From positions 1-64,000 of the forward strand of contig NZ_QLMH01000002.1 in the NCBI RefSeq assembly GCF_003259935.1: a stretch of DNA of 64,000 nt. The letters run 5' to 3'. Every line of letters starts with the position of its first letter. Within the stretch, counting starts at the first letter, position 1. Origin of the DNA: Paranoxybacillus vitaminiphilus (GTDB lineage Bacteria > Bacillota > Bacilli > Bacillales > Anoxybacillaceae). Made by a program: the position numbers and the translations under genes. Below the pieces are notes generated by a model, which ran no database searches, had not been told where the DNA came from, and worked only from the letters and a program-made list of their open reading frames with translations. This document shows, piece after piece, positions 27,694-36,518 of the stretch.

Positions 27694-28026
27694 TTATATA
27701 TCGCCGCTTTTCAAACCTTTATAGGCAGTTCCAGCATTATTAACAGTATATTTAATAACTGAACCGATTCCCTTGACGGTTCTTCCTGTCGCATCTTTTA
27801 AATCCTGTAATCCCTTTTGTTTATAAAACTCATCTTTTTTTATCATACCATATGTACTTTGCACTGCTCCATCCATAAACTGGCCTGCGTTCTCTAAAGC
27901 TGATTTTGAAGCGGATTGAACACTGCCGCCAACATCCTCCAGCCATTGGCCTGCCCCTTCCCACTTTTTACTAACCAATTTTCCGGCAGCCTTGACGGTT
28001 CCGCCTATTTTTTCTACTCCTGATTG
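27694..28026 (-). pseudogene. Gene fragment of a Gly/Ala-rich, LXG/phage-like protein
   Basis: The open frame from 28026 reads QSGVEKIGGTVKAAGKLVSK, then WEGAGQWLEDVGGSVQSASK and ends GSVIKYTVNNAGTAYKGLKS. It has no proper start codon: the frame simply opens after the TGA of the HNH gene and is in phase with it. The repeated GxGGTVK and GGSVQSA pattern is like C-terminal parts of LXG/type VII effectors or tape-measure-like proteins. It is probably a 5'-truncated gene fused to the HNH gene end by deletion. The class is uncertain. Confidence 0.5.
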
Positions 28027-29016
28027 TCACTTATTTGGACTCCATTGATGTTCAAAGCCGTTAACAATGGAATAATAATATAAATTTTGTAATTTTTCAG
28101 ATTGATAAAATTTGAATTCCTTCATAATGATAGCTTCTTTAGATGATGCCAGCTGTTCGTTTCGTTCGATAAGCGAGTCTAAAAATATTTCTTTCGCTAT
28201 ACGATCCCGTTTTGACACATTGCAGCTTCGACATGCAAGCACTAAATTCCATAGTTGATCCGTTTGTACAAAGCTCCACGGAATGAAATGGTCTACATGG
28301 GCTATCGTTCGCCCATCTAACGTTTTCCCGCAATAAAAGCATGTTTTTTGTCCAAAGGAAATGAGCATATTGTAAAACAAATCAAGGGAAGAGCGCTTCG
28401 ATACATTTTCGACTTTCATTAACATCTGCACTGTATTTTCCGCTCTGTTGTATTTTTCTAAAAATAAAGCAAGATGATAATTCGTCAAATAGGTAAGAAC
28501 CTTTTGATACTTTAGCATAAATTTATAGACTGGTTCATTCATTTTCATATACTCTTTTTTTAAATCAAATTCATAGATGACTCCTCGCGAATCTCCATAA
28601 AGCGCTCCGATTACATATTTCTTTCCTACCTTTTTTACCTGTTGAACAAGCTCTAATTGAAGGGCATAAGGAAGCTTATCAAAGCGAAAATCATTTGGGA
28701 TTTCGCGCTCTTTTTGAAAATTGACTAATACTTTTTCAATTCCCGAATTCATGGATGAACTATTGCTTTGTCTTAATTGATGATGCACTACTAGATTCCA
28801 ATAAATTTTCGTGAACGACTCAAATAACTGGTAATAATTCAATTCTAAATTTTCATTTACGTTATACAAGTTTTCAATTAGCGATTTAATAAGGCCGAAT
28901 TTATAAGTCATTGTATTTTTTGACTTTGGCGAAAAGAACGTATTGAATATTTGCCAAATTTGCTGTTCGGTTAAATAAGTTTCTTTTATTTCTCCGATTT
29001 TTAGGTTCCAAGTCAT
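28027..29016 (-). CDS. HNH endonuclease
   Basis: A 329-residue protein with an HNH domain near residues 225-285. The zinc-binding Cys pairs are CFYCGK and CRSC, and the catalytic core is GRTIAHVDHFIPWSFVQTDQ followed by LWNLVLACRSCNVSKRDR, with the HNH residues His-Asn-(N/K) in order. The N-terminal 200 residues are helical without a known domain and may bind DNA or a partner. The start is put at the ATG of 29016 (after ATAGGTGAATAAA). It is 45 bp downstream of the NERD-helicase gene in the same direction, so the two may form one module of phage defence. Confidence 0.85.
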   Translation of the reverse strand: MTWNLKIGEIKETYLTEQQIWQIFNTFFSPKSKNTMTYKFGLIKSLIENLYNVNENLELNYYQLFESFTKIYWNLVVHHQLRQSNSSSMNSGIEKVLVNFQKEREIPNDFRFDKLPYALQLELVQQVKKVGKKYVIGALYGDSRGVIYEFDLKKEYMKMNEPVYKFMLKYQKVLTYLTNYHLALFLEKYNRAENTVQMLMKVENVSKRSSLDLFYNMLISFGQKTCFYCGKTLDGRTIAHVDHFIPWSFVQTDQLWNLVLACRSCNVSKRDRIAKEIFLDSLIERNEQLASSKEAIIMKEFKFYQSEKLQNLYYYSIVNGFEHQWSPNK

Positions 29017-29061
29017 TTTATTCACCTATCAACAATAGGAGTATTTGAATAGCCTATATGT

Positions 29062-30984
29062 TTATCTTACATATTTTTCCTTCGTATCCTTTGAGTTTTG
29101 TCGCTCCTCTCTTATCCTCTCAAAATATTTCGTAAACTCCGACTCTCCGGAATAAGAAAGGCACAGATATTCTTTTGCTCTTGTCATGCCTATGTATAAT
29201 AAAGAAACTTCCCGTTCTTTATCTTCTTCGAGCGGAAATGGCATGTTGTCGACATTGACGATAAATACCGCTTGAAAATCAAGCCCTTTGCTGCTTTCAA
29301 TCGTGCTGATTTTGACGGTATTATCATCGCGCGAGAACTTTCGTTTTGCTGTTTCATCTTCCGTAAGCCAATAATAAGGGATTTGTCCCTGTTCTAAACT
29401 TCTTTTAATCGTATCGATAATATTTTGCCGATGTGTTCGCTTGACGCGGTAAAGAATTAAGATTTCAGAGTAAGGAACGTTTTTCTCTTCGTGCAGTTTT
29501 TGAATTTGCCGGACGACCATGTTCATTTCCTGGGCAAAGTTTTCTGCCTTGAAAATGCCCGGTTCCGGTCCTTTGCGCCTCGTGCTTTGCGGTGCGATAA
29601 TTTCCCCTTCAAACTCACGATGCGCCACTTTGTTTTTCAACACCGAATGCGTGCGATAAAAATCCCAGGCAAACTTCACGATTTGTGCCGTATTCCGATA
29701 GTTAATGTTCAATATTTTGGAACGTCCTTGAAAACTCAAGCCTGTGTCTTGCAGATAAGAGCGTTTCCTCTTATAGATCGTCTGCGCCCGGTCTTCAACG
29801 AGCAATAAAGACTGCGTAGCCGGGTTTAATCGTTTACTGATGAGAGCGAGCCATTCCGATTCGAAATCCTGTCCCTCATCAACTAAAATCGCATCATACA
29901 TCGGCAAAATTGCTTCGTTTTTCTCAAGCTTCTCCAGTATGGAAGGAATTTGCCGCTCCGTTATTCTTAAGTCATATTTCAGCCATTCATGAAAGTTGCG
30001 GACGATAATGTTGTCCCATTTCGTTTCCGCTTTTCCGTCTTCTTTTGTAAAATCAAAGTCAAATAAGCTGTCCGGTTCATTTAACATATGATGAATCATT
30101 TGCCGAATGCCCTGCGCCAGCGAAATATTATAGCAAAGAATTAAGATTTTCCAATCCGGGTGCTGCTTCGCTAAAAGTTTAGCGCGGCTTGCTAAAATAA
30201 GCGTCTTGCCGCTGCCGGCCACTCCTCTTATCAATCTGTTTTTATCGCCGATTTGTTTCGCCAAGTTTTCTTGATGGAGATCCATCGCTTTAATATCATG
30301 AAGCGACAAAAGCAGCTGATCCTGATACGGAACCGGCGGCTTAAACTCCGCACTGATGCGCACCTCTGGAAACAGATGATAACGAATCGCATCAATTTCT
30401 TCTTTCGTCAAAGGCGTCCGCAAACGATACGGAACAATAAACATATTCAATATTTTTTCAAACAAATTTTCCTCACTAAACGTCTCCTTATCTGGGTCAA
30501 TTTCGTCACGCGTTAAGCAAAGATTCGGATCTATTACCGCATAAAGCCCTTCTTGGACAAAATCTTTCTGATATAATCTTGTAAACACCGCTCCGTAACC
30601 GTAAGGGAACTTGAGCTGAAATTGGTATTTTCCTTCTAAATGAATTAAGTTTTTGTCCTTTTTTAAAACGTCAACAATGTGGAACATATTATCGCGCGCC
30701 TGCTTCAGCGGACTTTTCACCGTCGTCTGCTCTCCCGCTGCGCTTATAATCGTCCATTCATCATGGTTTAATTGAAATAACGTATTTTTCGTATAATCTT
30801 TCACTTCCAACACGACAAGCCCCAAGTCAGGACCGATAATGACGAAATCCGGCCGTTTCCCGCGAATCTCCGGCTCAAAGTAGACAATATAATCATCCGG
30901 CAAATACGTCTTCAGCGTCCGAAACAATAAACGTTCCCCGGCTGTTGCTGTAGAGCGGATCGTTTCTGGAATCGTATAGGCCAT
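29062..30984 (-). CDS. NERD-domain UvrD/Rep-type helicase
   Basis: A 640-residue protein. Residues 1-130 form a NERD nuclease-related domain (GKRPDFVIIGPDLGLVVLEV then KDYTKNT). The superfamily 1 helicase core follows: Walker A RGVAGSGKTLILASRAKLLA, motif Ia-III with ILVDEGQDFESEWLALIS, motif IV NINYRNTAQIVKFAWDF, and the C-terminal VKISTIESSKGLDFQAVFIV and LLYIGMTRAKEYL motifs. NERD is related to the Mrr-like/PD-(D/E)XK nuclease fold; fused helicases of this type are common in defence islands and plasmids. The ATG follows GTGAGGGGTT. It heads a two-gene set with the HNH nuclease. Confidence 0.93.
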   Translation of the reverse strand: MAYTIPETIRSTATAGERLLFRTLKTYLPDDYIVYFEPEIRGKRPDFVIIGPDLGLVVLEVKDYTKNTLFQLNHDEWTIISAAGEQTTVKSPLKQARDNMFHIVDVLKKDKNLIHLEGKYQFQLKFPYGYGAVFTRLYQKDFVQEGLYAVIDPNLCLTRDEIDPDKETFSEENLFEKILNMFIVPYRLRTPLTKEEIDAIRYHLFPEVRISAEFKPPVPYQDQLLLSLHDIKAMDLHQENLAKQIGDKNRLIRGVAGSGKTLILASRAKLLAKQHPDWKILILCYNISLAQGIRQMIHHMLNEPDSLFDFDFTKEDGKAETKWDNIIVRNFHEWLKYDLRITERQIPSILEKLEKNEAILPMYDAILVDEGQDFESEWLALISKRLNPATQSLLLVEDRAQTIYKRKRSYLQDTGLSFQGRSKILNINYRNTAQIVKFAWDFYRTHSVLKNKVAHREFEGEIIAPQSTRRKGPEPGIFKAENFAQEMNMVVRQIQKLHEEKNVPYSEILILYRVKRTHRQNIIDTIKRSLEQGQIPYYWLTEDETAKRKFSRDDNTVKISTIESSKGLDFQAVFIVNVDNMPFPLEEDKEREVSLLYIGMTRAKEYLCLSYSGESEFTKYFERIREERQNSKDTKEKYVR

Positions 30985-31080
30985 AACCCCTCACTCCATC
31001 ATTGCTTCGTAAAAATTTCGTTTTTTAATCATTATACTACAAAATTAGTACTTTTTTCCCAAAATTCTACAAAATTCTAG

Positions 31081-31236
31081 AGGAGAATCCGTCATGACGA
31101 AGAACATTATTTAAGTGAATATATAGACCCCATTTTTCTCGATAAATTTAGAAAGTGTGACTTAAACCCGCCTAAAACGCAAATTGTTACCGTAAGTGTC
31201 CGAAAAGGCGCACCGCTTCAATTACATGCAAAGTAA
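31081..31236 (+). pseudogene. Short coding relic, class unknown
   Basis: A 52-codon open frame without a start reads DEEHYLSEYIDPIFLDKF, then NPPKTQIVTVSVRKGAPLQL and ends HAK. Its composition is protein-like, but no family is recognised. It is probably the remnant 3' end of a lost gene between the helicase and the MITE. It is reported because the stretch 30985-31404 has no intact gene. Confidence 0.3.
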
Positions 31237-31278
31237 TCCTCACGTAGTCTTAAAGCCTATGAAGATGAATAAAAGAAT

Positions 31279-31386
31279 AGGCTGTCTCAAAACAAGACCA
31301 GCCCTCATAACACAATAAAGGACATTTGGATAAATGAACGATATATTGTGAAATGCGCGTGGGGTCAAACCTTTATGAGACAGCCT
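31279..31386. mobile_element. MITE, IS1182-like ends (copy 1)
   Basis: A 108-bp element with terminal inverted repeats AGGCTGTCTCA and TGAGACAGCCT. A related copy lies at 40670-40771 in inverse orientation; both share ATATATTGTGAAA and GGGGTCA near one end. It contains no gene. The ends match the usual AGGCTGTCTCAAAA type of IS1182-family elements, so a full IS of that family would be needed for movement. Confidence 0.8.
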
Positions 31387-31404
31387 ATCTTCTTACGAAC
31401 CATC

Positions 31405-32688
31405 CTAATCTTTCTCCGACAATTCACAAATCCATTTCACCCAGCCGATGATCGTGCTGGCTCTTCGCCGAAATGTGGACTCTGCCGCTAAGCCGTTCAA
31501 CTGGTGATGTTTCATTCTTGCAACGACAAAATCTTTTGAAACGTTTTGTCCGTTTCGCACATATTCGTCGTAAACTTCCTTGAATACTTGATGTTCAAGA
31601 ATTTTTTCGGCTAATGTTAAATACTTTTCGCGATACGGAAGCGCCATGACCCTCCGGCCTTCATTCGTTAAAGCAATCATTACATCGTCACTTGTTTCAT
31701 ATTTTTCGGCTAATCCAAGATAAATGCAGGCGTTGGAATAGTAATCGGTCTGCCGCTTATCAAAATTGTAATTTTCGGTTATTTCATTTTTGCTCATATC
31801 CCCTTCATACAGCAATCCGAGCAAATCAACGACGCGGGCAAATGTATCGGCCTGCGGAAAAGGAACTTGCGGCTCCGGGACAAAGCGGATGGCTTTGGCA
31901 GCGATTTGTTGAACATCGGCTTCCGTAATTTTACGGTGTGAGACGATATAGTCTTTTTGTTTCACAAGGCGATAAGAATTGAATATATTTTCATCGGCAA
32001 ATTCATACATAAAAAAACTGAAAATATCATTTGAATACGTGAAAAAGATGGGAACAATTTCTTTGTTAACACGGGTTTTCCACACCTTAAAAGGATAAAA
32101 TAATTGCCTTACATTGAAATCTTTGACCATTTCCTTTTTCGCTTCGATAATCGCAAACTTCGTCTTTCCTTCATAGCCGCCGTCAATCTCAATTTGCGCA
32201 CCATTGACTTTGACATACTTTCGCTGCCCATTTTTACTTTCAATATAGTAGGCAAATTCACCAGATCCCATACGGCCGCTTACTGTATGCCACGTTTCTT
32301 CACCTAAAAAATCATTAATCATGCCGCTATGGTAAGCAAAGTGCAAGGCCGCGCTTTCACTATAAAGATCATCCGGTTGAATCGTTTGGATGTAATGAGG
32401 AACATTCACTTCCTGCGGCTTCATTTTCTGATAGGTGACTTCGGCAAAAACTGAAAAATCTCCGATTACATAGGCACTTCGTGAAATCGGTAAAATGGAA
32501 AGCTGATTTTTTGCAAAAATCTCTGGTAAATGGTTTTCATGGTCAAATTTACACATTAATCGCGGTTCGCGGTATTCGCGAATGACATCAGCGGAGATTT
32601 CGTAAAATCCGTCTTGTTTGATTTTATGTAAAATATCATAGTCCTTAAAAATTTGTTCCCAAGCGATATCATTTTTCGTTTTCGCCAT
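31405..32688 (-). CDS. Type II restriction endonuclease (PD-(D/E)XK)
   Basis: A 427-residue protein whose middle holds a nuclease site: GAQIEIDGGYEGKTKFAIIE followed by AKKEMVKDFNVRQLFYPF, that is Asp-x(n)-Glu-Ala-Lys of the PD-(D/E)XK fold. The C-terminal 130 residues look like winged-helix DNA-binding segments (DMSKNEITENYNFDKRQTDY). It lies 74 bp behind a Dam-type methyltransferase gene in the same direction, the classic R-M layout, and has its own ribosome site (GGTGGTGATGGAACA). The recognition sequence cannot be read from the protein. Confidence 0.85.
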   Translation of the reverse strand: MAKTKNDIAWEQIFKDYDILHKIKQDGFYEISADVIREYREPRLMCKFDHENHLPEIFAKNQLSILPISRSAYVIGDFSVFAEVTYQKMKPQEVNVPHYIQTIQPDDLYSESAALHFAYHSGMINDFLGEETWHTVSGRMGSGEFAYYIESKNGQRKYVKVNGAQIEIDGGYEGKTKFAIIEAKKEMVKDFNVRQLFYPFKVWKTRVNKEIVPIFFTYSNDIFSFFMYEFADENIFNSYRLVKQKDYIVSHRKITEADVQQIAAKAIRFVPEPQVPFPQADTFARVVDLLGLLYEGDMSKNEITENYNFDKRQTDYYSNACIYLGLAEKYETSDDVMIALTNEGRRVMALPYREKYLTLAEKILEHQVFKEVYDEYVRNGQNVSKDFVVARMKHHQLNGLAAESTFRRRASTIIGWVKWICELSEKD

Positions 32689-32732
32689 TGTTCCATCACC
32701 ACCGTTTATGTTAGCACTCTTCTTTAATTTTA

Positions 32733-32770
32733 CAAAAAATAAAGCTCAATAACGAAAATGGTTATTGAGC
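32733..32770 (-). terminator. Intrinsic terminator across the methyltransferase stop codon
   Basis: On the minus strand GCTCAATAAC (32761-32770) pairs perfectly with GTTATTGAGC (32744-32753), followed by TTTATTTTTTG. The TAA stop codon of the methyltransferase lies inside the first arm. It separates the methyltransferase from the restriction gene and should lower read-through into the latter. Confidence 0.8.
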
Positions 32771-33691
32771 AAAATAATTGGTTACTAAAATTTCGTTAAT
32801 AGCTCCTCGGCTATTCCCTTTCGAGTTAATATTTCTGCGAGCCGTTACTCGTTCGATATGAAATCCCGCATACAATTCATCAAAAAATTCATCGTTTGGG
32901 TCCGTATTTTTCGGATCGGAGTTACTTAGCATTAAAAAAGCTCCCTGCTTGTCCAATTCCCGGTAATACTGCGCTAGCTCTTTTTGATTTTCATCGGTAA
33001 AATCAAATTTACTGTAAGCCGTAAAACTTGAGCTAGTGCTTAGCGGCCTGTATGGTGGGTCAAAGTAGACAAACGTTTTATTGTTAATAAACTCACGGCT
33101 TTGTTTATAGTCTCCTTGATAAATGTTTACATGTTGCAGCACCGCGCTGGCCGCTCTTAAATTATCCGAATCGCAAATCGTTGGGTTTTTGTAGTCGCCC
33201 ATCGGAACATTAAATTCACCTTTTTTGTTGACGCGGAACAGCCCGTTAAAACAAGTTTTGTTTAAAAAAATAAACTGGCTCGCCCGTTCGATTTTATGCT
33301 CTCCGTAAGTATGAAAGTCAAAATCCAATAATGTTTCATTAAATTGATCACGAACCGAATAATACATTTCTTTTCTTTTTTCCTTTTCCAGCGGCAGAAA
33401 CTGTTTTTCCAAGTGAGCAAGCCTCTCAATTAAAGATTCGACATCCTTTTGGACAACTTGATAAACCGTAATTAACTCTGGATTTATATCCCAAATCCAT
33501 ACATCTTCTATGTGGTATGTCTGAACTAATTCAAACATCACCGCTCCGCTGCCAATAAACGGCTCAATATATCGGGTGATTTTTCCTTCTTTCATCTCTA
33601 TCGGCAACCGGCTCATAATCTCATCCAACAGCTGCGTTTTTCCGCCCGCCCATTTTAAAAACGGTTTGGCTTTGACTGTGGTACCTTTCAA
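32762..33691 (-). CDS. Dam-family DNA adenine-N6 methyltransferase (type II R-M)
   Basis: A 309-residue alpha-class methyltransferase. The SAM motif is KPFLKWAGGKTQLLDEIMSR, the target-related TCFNGLFRVNKKGEFNVPMG lies mid-protein, and the catalytic motif is TFVYFDPPYRPLS (DPPY). It closes with TARRNINSKGNSRGAINEIL. DpnM and M.EcoRV belong here and modify adenine within GATC-like or GATATC sites; the target here is unknown. Start is TTG at 33691 behind GGAGG, rather than GTG at 33700, which lies inside the ribosome site. It protects host DNA from the adjacent nuclease. Confidence 0.92.
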   Translation of the reverse strand: MKGTTVKAKPFLKWAGGKTQLLDEIMSRLPIEMKEGKITRYIEPFIGSGAVMFELVQTYHIEDVWIWDINPELITVYQVVQKDVESLIERLAHLEKQFLPLEKEKRKEMYYSVRDQFNETLLDFDFHTYGEHKIERASQFIFLNKTCFNGLFRVNKKGEFNVPMGDYKNPTICDSDNLRAASAVLQHVNIYQGDYKQSREFINNKTFVYFDPPYRPLSTSSSFTAYSKFDFTDENQKELAQYYRELDKQGAFLMLSNSDPKNTDPNDEFFDELYAGFHIERVTARRNINSKGNSRGAINEILVTNYFAQ

Positions 33692-33768
33692 AGGCTTCAC
33701 CTCCGTATGTACAATTACTTATCATATTCTACATGATTATCTGCATTATACCATACCTGTATATCAAG

Positions 33769-33785
33769 TTTCACTATAAGTGAAA
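33769..33785. promoter_or_regulatory. Palindromic operator (C-box-like)
   Basis: TTTCACTATAAGTGAAA is a perfect 17-bp palindrome between the divergent methyltransferase and controller genes. It has the ACT...AGT core of C-protein boxes. Position before both promoters fits shared control by the controller protein. Confidence 0.7.
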
Positions 33786-33830
33786 TATTACAAAAGATCA
33801 TTTATTGTAAAATGTTGTATGAGGTGGAAT

Positions 33831-34070
33831 ATGGAACGAAAGCATGTCGATAAGTATAAAAAAATTGGTCAAGCGATAAAAGAAACGAGAAAAGCAAAAG
33901 GACTTTCACAAGCTGATCTTGCTAAAAAAATTGGCATGAGCAAAAGTTATATCAGTAAAATTGAGGCTCCGAATACTGACAAGCCTTTTTCCCTAGAAAT
34001 ACTATTTGACATCTCAGAAGCTTTAGATGTTCCCATCACTAGTTTTTTTCGTTACATTGATAAAATATAG
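33831..34070 (+). CDS. XRE-family controller (C) protein of the R-M system
   Basis: A 79-residue helix-turn-helix protein. The HTH is IKETRKAKGLSQADLAKKIG followed by MSKSYISKIEAPNTDKPFSL. Length and divergence from the methyltransferase gene match C proteins that delay the nuclease until DNA is methylated. The ATG at 33831 follows GAGGTGG; an upstream ATG at 33780 would run through the operator and is unlikely. A partial copy of this gene is present at 36837-37001. Confidence 0.88.
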   Translation: MERKHVDKYKKIGQAIKETRKAKGLSQADLAKKIGMSKSYISKIEAPNTDKPFSLEILFDISEALDVPITSFFRYIDKI

Positions 34071-34096
34071 AAAAACTAAATGTTTAGGTGAGTAAC

Positions 34097-34273
34097 TTGG
34101 AAAAGAAAGGTTTCTTAGAAGAACTATATCTCGCAAATAAAACATATCCTGAATCGAATATCATTCAACATCTTTCTCCAAAAGAATATATAGAAGTTCT
34201 CATTCTTCATGCAGCAAAAAAGCTTGGTGATAAATTCAAGCTAACAAACGCGGGTATCATACAACCTATTTAA
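34097..34273 (+). CDS. Small or truncated protein after the controller gene
   Basis: A frame of about 58 codons starts with TTG at 34097 behind AGGTGAG and reads EKKGFLEELYLANKTYPESN and IIQHLSPKEYIEVLILHAAK. It ends just where the helicase relic begins in another frame, so it may be cut short by the same deletion. It is acidic/helical and unrelated to known families. It may have been a second gene of the controller operon. Confidence 0.4.
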   Translation: MEKKGFLEELYLANKTYPESNIIQHLSPKEYIEVLILHAAKKLGDKFKLTNAGIIQPI

Positions 34274-35727
34274 CCGGTGAGCACAGCATCGATTATCGCG
34301 AAAAGGTCATTAAACAGCTAGAAGATGAAAACCATCCTTTAGAGTTAATTTTTACGGTCAATATTTTCAACGAGGGAATCGATATTCCAAAGTTAAATCT
34401 CATTCTTTTCCTAAGACCAACAGAATCTTCTACTGTTTTTATTCAGCAGCTTGGAAGAGGATTGCGGAAAGTAGAAGGAAAAGAATTTGTCACGATACTC
34501 GATTTTATTGGTAACTACCAAAAGTCGTTCGTCGTGCCGCTCGCTTTATCAGGGCAAATCAATCATAAAGCTTTTGACAAGGATTCGCTCCGCGTCGCTG
34601 TAACACATGAGTTTGCCGATTTGCCGGCCGGTTCTTACGTTGATTTAGACCCGATTACACAAAAAGAAATTTTAGATCGTATCGATTCGATCAAAATGAA
34701 TTCAACGGACATGTTAAAGTCGTTATATCAACAATTTAAAAATGAACTTGGACGATCTCCGGAGATTTTGGATTTCTTATATTGTGAACAATCGCCAAGC
34801 TTGACATTTTTCATTTATAAGTATCAATCATGGGTAAAAACAAAAGAAAAAATGAATGATGTAAATGAACTAGATCAAAAAATTTTGAACCATCCGTTAA
34901 TGAGTGAAATAGTCGAACGGCTCGAAAACCAATTTCCAATCAAGTGGCCTTATGACTTTATTATTTTAGAATTAGCTTTTTTACAAAAAAACGTTTCAGA
35001 TACAGATGTCGTCAACCAGTTAGAAAAAAGATTTGCGACAAAAATTGACTTAGAAAAACATAAAACGCTTATTAGACAGTCAATGGCCCGCTTAGCAAAT
35101 CGATATAAAAAACAAAAATGGTCGTTTGGCAAAGTCGTTGATGATAAATTTGTATTAAATGATGATATTCTTGCGGTAACAGAAGATCCAGAGTTTTATC
35201 GATATTTAAAGGATCGAATAGATTATGGAATTATTGAATTTAGACGAACATATCATCCAGAAAGATTTCTTACAAAAGGAGAAAAACTTACTCTTTATCA
35301 AAATTACACGAGAAATGATCTCATTTTCTTATTTGAAGCAGGAGTCAAAGAAGGCTCTTGGAGAGAAGGAGTAAGCCGGGCAGGCAATCATTATTTCTTG
35401 TTCGTCAACTTGAACAAATCAGAAAAAGTAGAAGAGCACTTGCAATATAAAGATTACTTTATCGACCAACGTCATTTTCACTGGCAAAGTCAAAATCAAA
35501 CATCCCACGCATCTTCTGTCGGACAAAATTACATTTACCACAAAGAAAGAGGCATTCATATTCATTTGTTTGTGCGCAAATTCGATCAAATGCACGGGAT
35601 GACCTTGCCATTTATGTATCTTGGGGAAGTCGACTATGTATCTAGTTATGGCGACAAACCAATGAACATTAAATGGCGGCTGCATCACCCCGTACCCGAA
35701 GACTTATATATCGACCTTATCCGCTAA
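34261..35727 (+). pseudogene. DEAD/DEAH helicase with DUF3427-type C-terminus, 5'-truncated
   Basis: The frame opens without a start: YLTGEHSIDYREKVIKQLED then IFTVNIFNEGIDIPKLNLIL and PTESSTVFIQQLGRGLRK (helicase motifs IV-VI), then about 420 residues that match the DUF3427 type region (FEAGVKEGSWREGVSRAGNH and GIHIHLFVRKFDQMHGMTLP). Walker A, the DEAH box and any N-terminal PLD-like nuclease are absent. Intact relatives are usually over 900 residues. A TTG at 34462 could allow a C-terminal fragment, but no helicase function would remain. Confidence 0.85.
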
Positions 35728-36108
35728 TAACGCTTCTACTGTCGGAATATCAGCGGGTGCCCATTCAAGAGAGTTTAGATCTTGAAGCGGTACCCATTTT
35801 AATTCCGCATGCTCTTTCGCTTTCGGCTCTCCTTCAACGATTTTTGCTTTGTATGTAAGCAAATTCACAATTACGTTCGGATATTCATGATGCACTTCTT
35901 CAATTTTTTCATACACCTCAATCGTGCATCCCAACTCTTCTTGAATTTCTCTTACTAACGTCTCTTCTGGACGTTCATCCTTTTCGATTTTTCCACCTGG
36001 AAACTCCCATAAATTTGGAAGCGACATTTCCGGAGAACGCAGCGCACATAAAATTGCATTTTCCTCATTATAAATCACCGCACCCACTACACGAACGGTT
36101 TTTTTCAC
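35704..36108 (-). CDS. NUDIX hydrolase (MutT type)
   Basis: A 134-residue (d)NTP pyrophosphohydrolase. The NUDIX box is GGKIEKDERPEETLVREIQE followed by ELG, with the catalytic Glu residues in place. Residues 1-30 have AVIYNEENAILCALRS. Such proteins clear oxidised or unusual nucleotides. It overlaps the 3' end of the helicase relic by 24 bp, convergent. MutT-like genes are often found next to DUF3427-type helicases, so this may be a surviving member of a defence set; that is inference. Confidence 0.88.
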   Translation of the reverse strand: MKKTVRVVGAVIYNEENAILCALRSPEMSLPNLWEFPGGKIEKDERPEETLVREIQEELGCTIEVYEKIEEVHHEYPNVIVNLLTYKAKIVEGEPKAKEHAELKWVPLQDLNSLEWAPADIPTVEALLADKVDI

Positions 36109-36291
36109 AACAATCTACTCCTTTCACATCGGCTTTTTTAGTTTATTTTAGCAAACAACTCGAACATGTGAAATGAAAACAAAAAGAACCAAAATTACTT
36201 TGGAGGATTTCTTTACAAATCTATGTAAGAAATAATTTACAAATTGTTAAAAATAAATTACATTAAATAATGAAGGGGTGGTAAATCAAAT

Positions 36292-36516
36292 ATGAAAAGA
36301 AGCGGGCAACTACATAATAAATTAAATGTTCTAAGAGCTGAAAAGAAATGGACTCAACAGGATTTAGCCAATAAAGTCGGTGTTTCGAGACAAACCATTG
36401 CATCCATTGAAGCGAATCGTTACAATCCATCTCTGATTTTGGCGTTTGAGATCGCGGCTGCTTTTGATAAAGAGATACAGGAAGTTTTTCAATATAAATT
36501 AATTGAGGAGGAATAG
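36292..36516 (+). CDS. XRE-family regulator (YozG/YgzD type)
   Basis: A 74-residue protein formed almost wholly by an XRE HTH: LRAEKKWTQQDLANKVGVSR followed by QTIASIEANRYNPSLILAFE. It lies 2 bp upstream of a small membrane protein gene, the common pairing in Bacillaceae where the regulator and DUF2178-like membrane protein are co-expressed. Ribosome site AGGGGTGG. Confidence 0.85.
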   Translation: MKRSGQLHNKLNVLRAEKKWTQQDLANKVGVSRQTIASIEANRYNPSLILAFEIAAAFDKEIQEVFQYKLIEEE

Positions 36517-36518
36517 TT

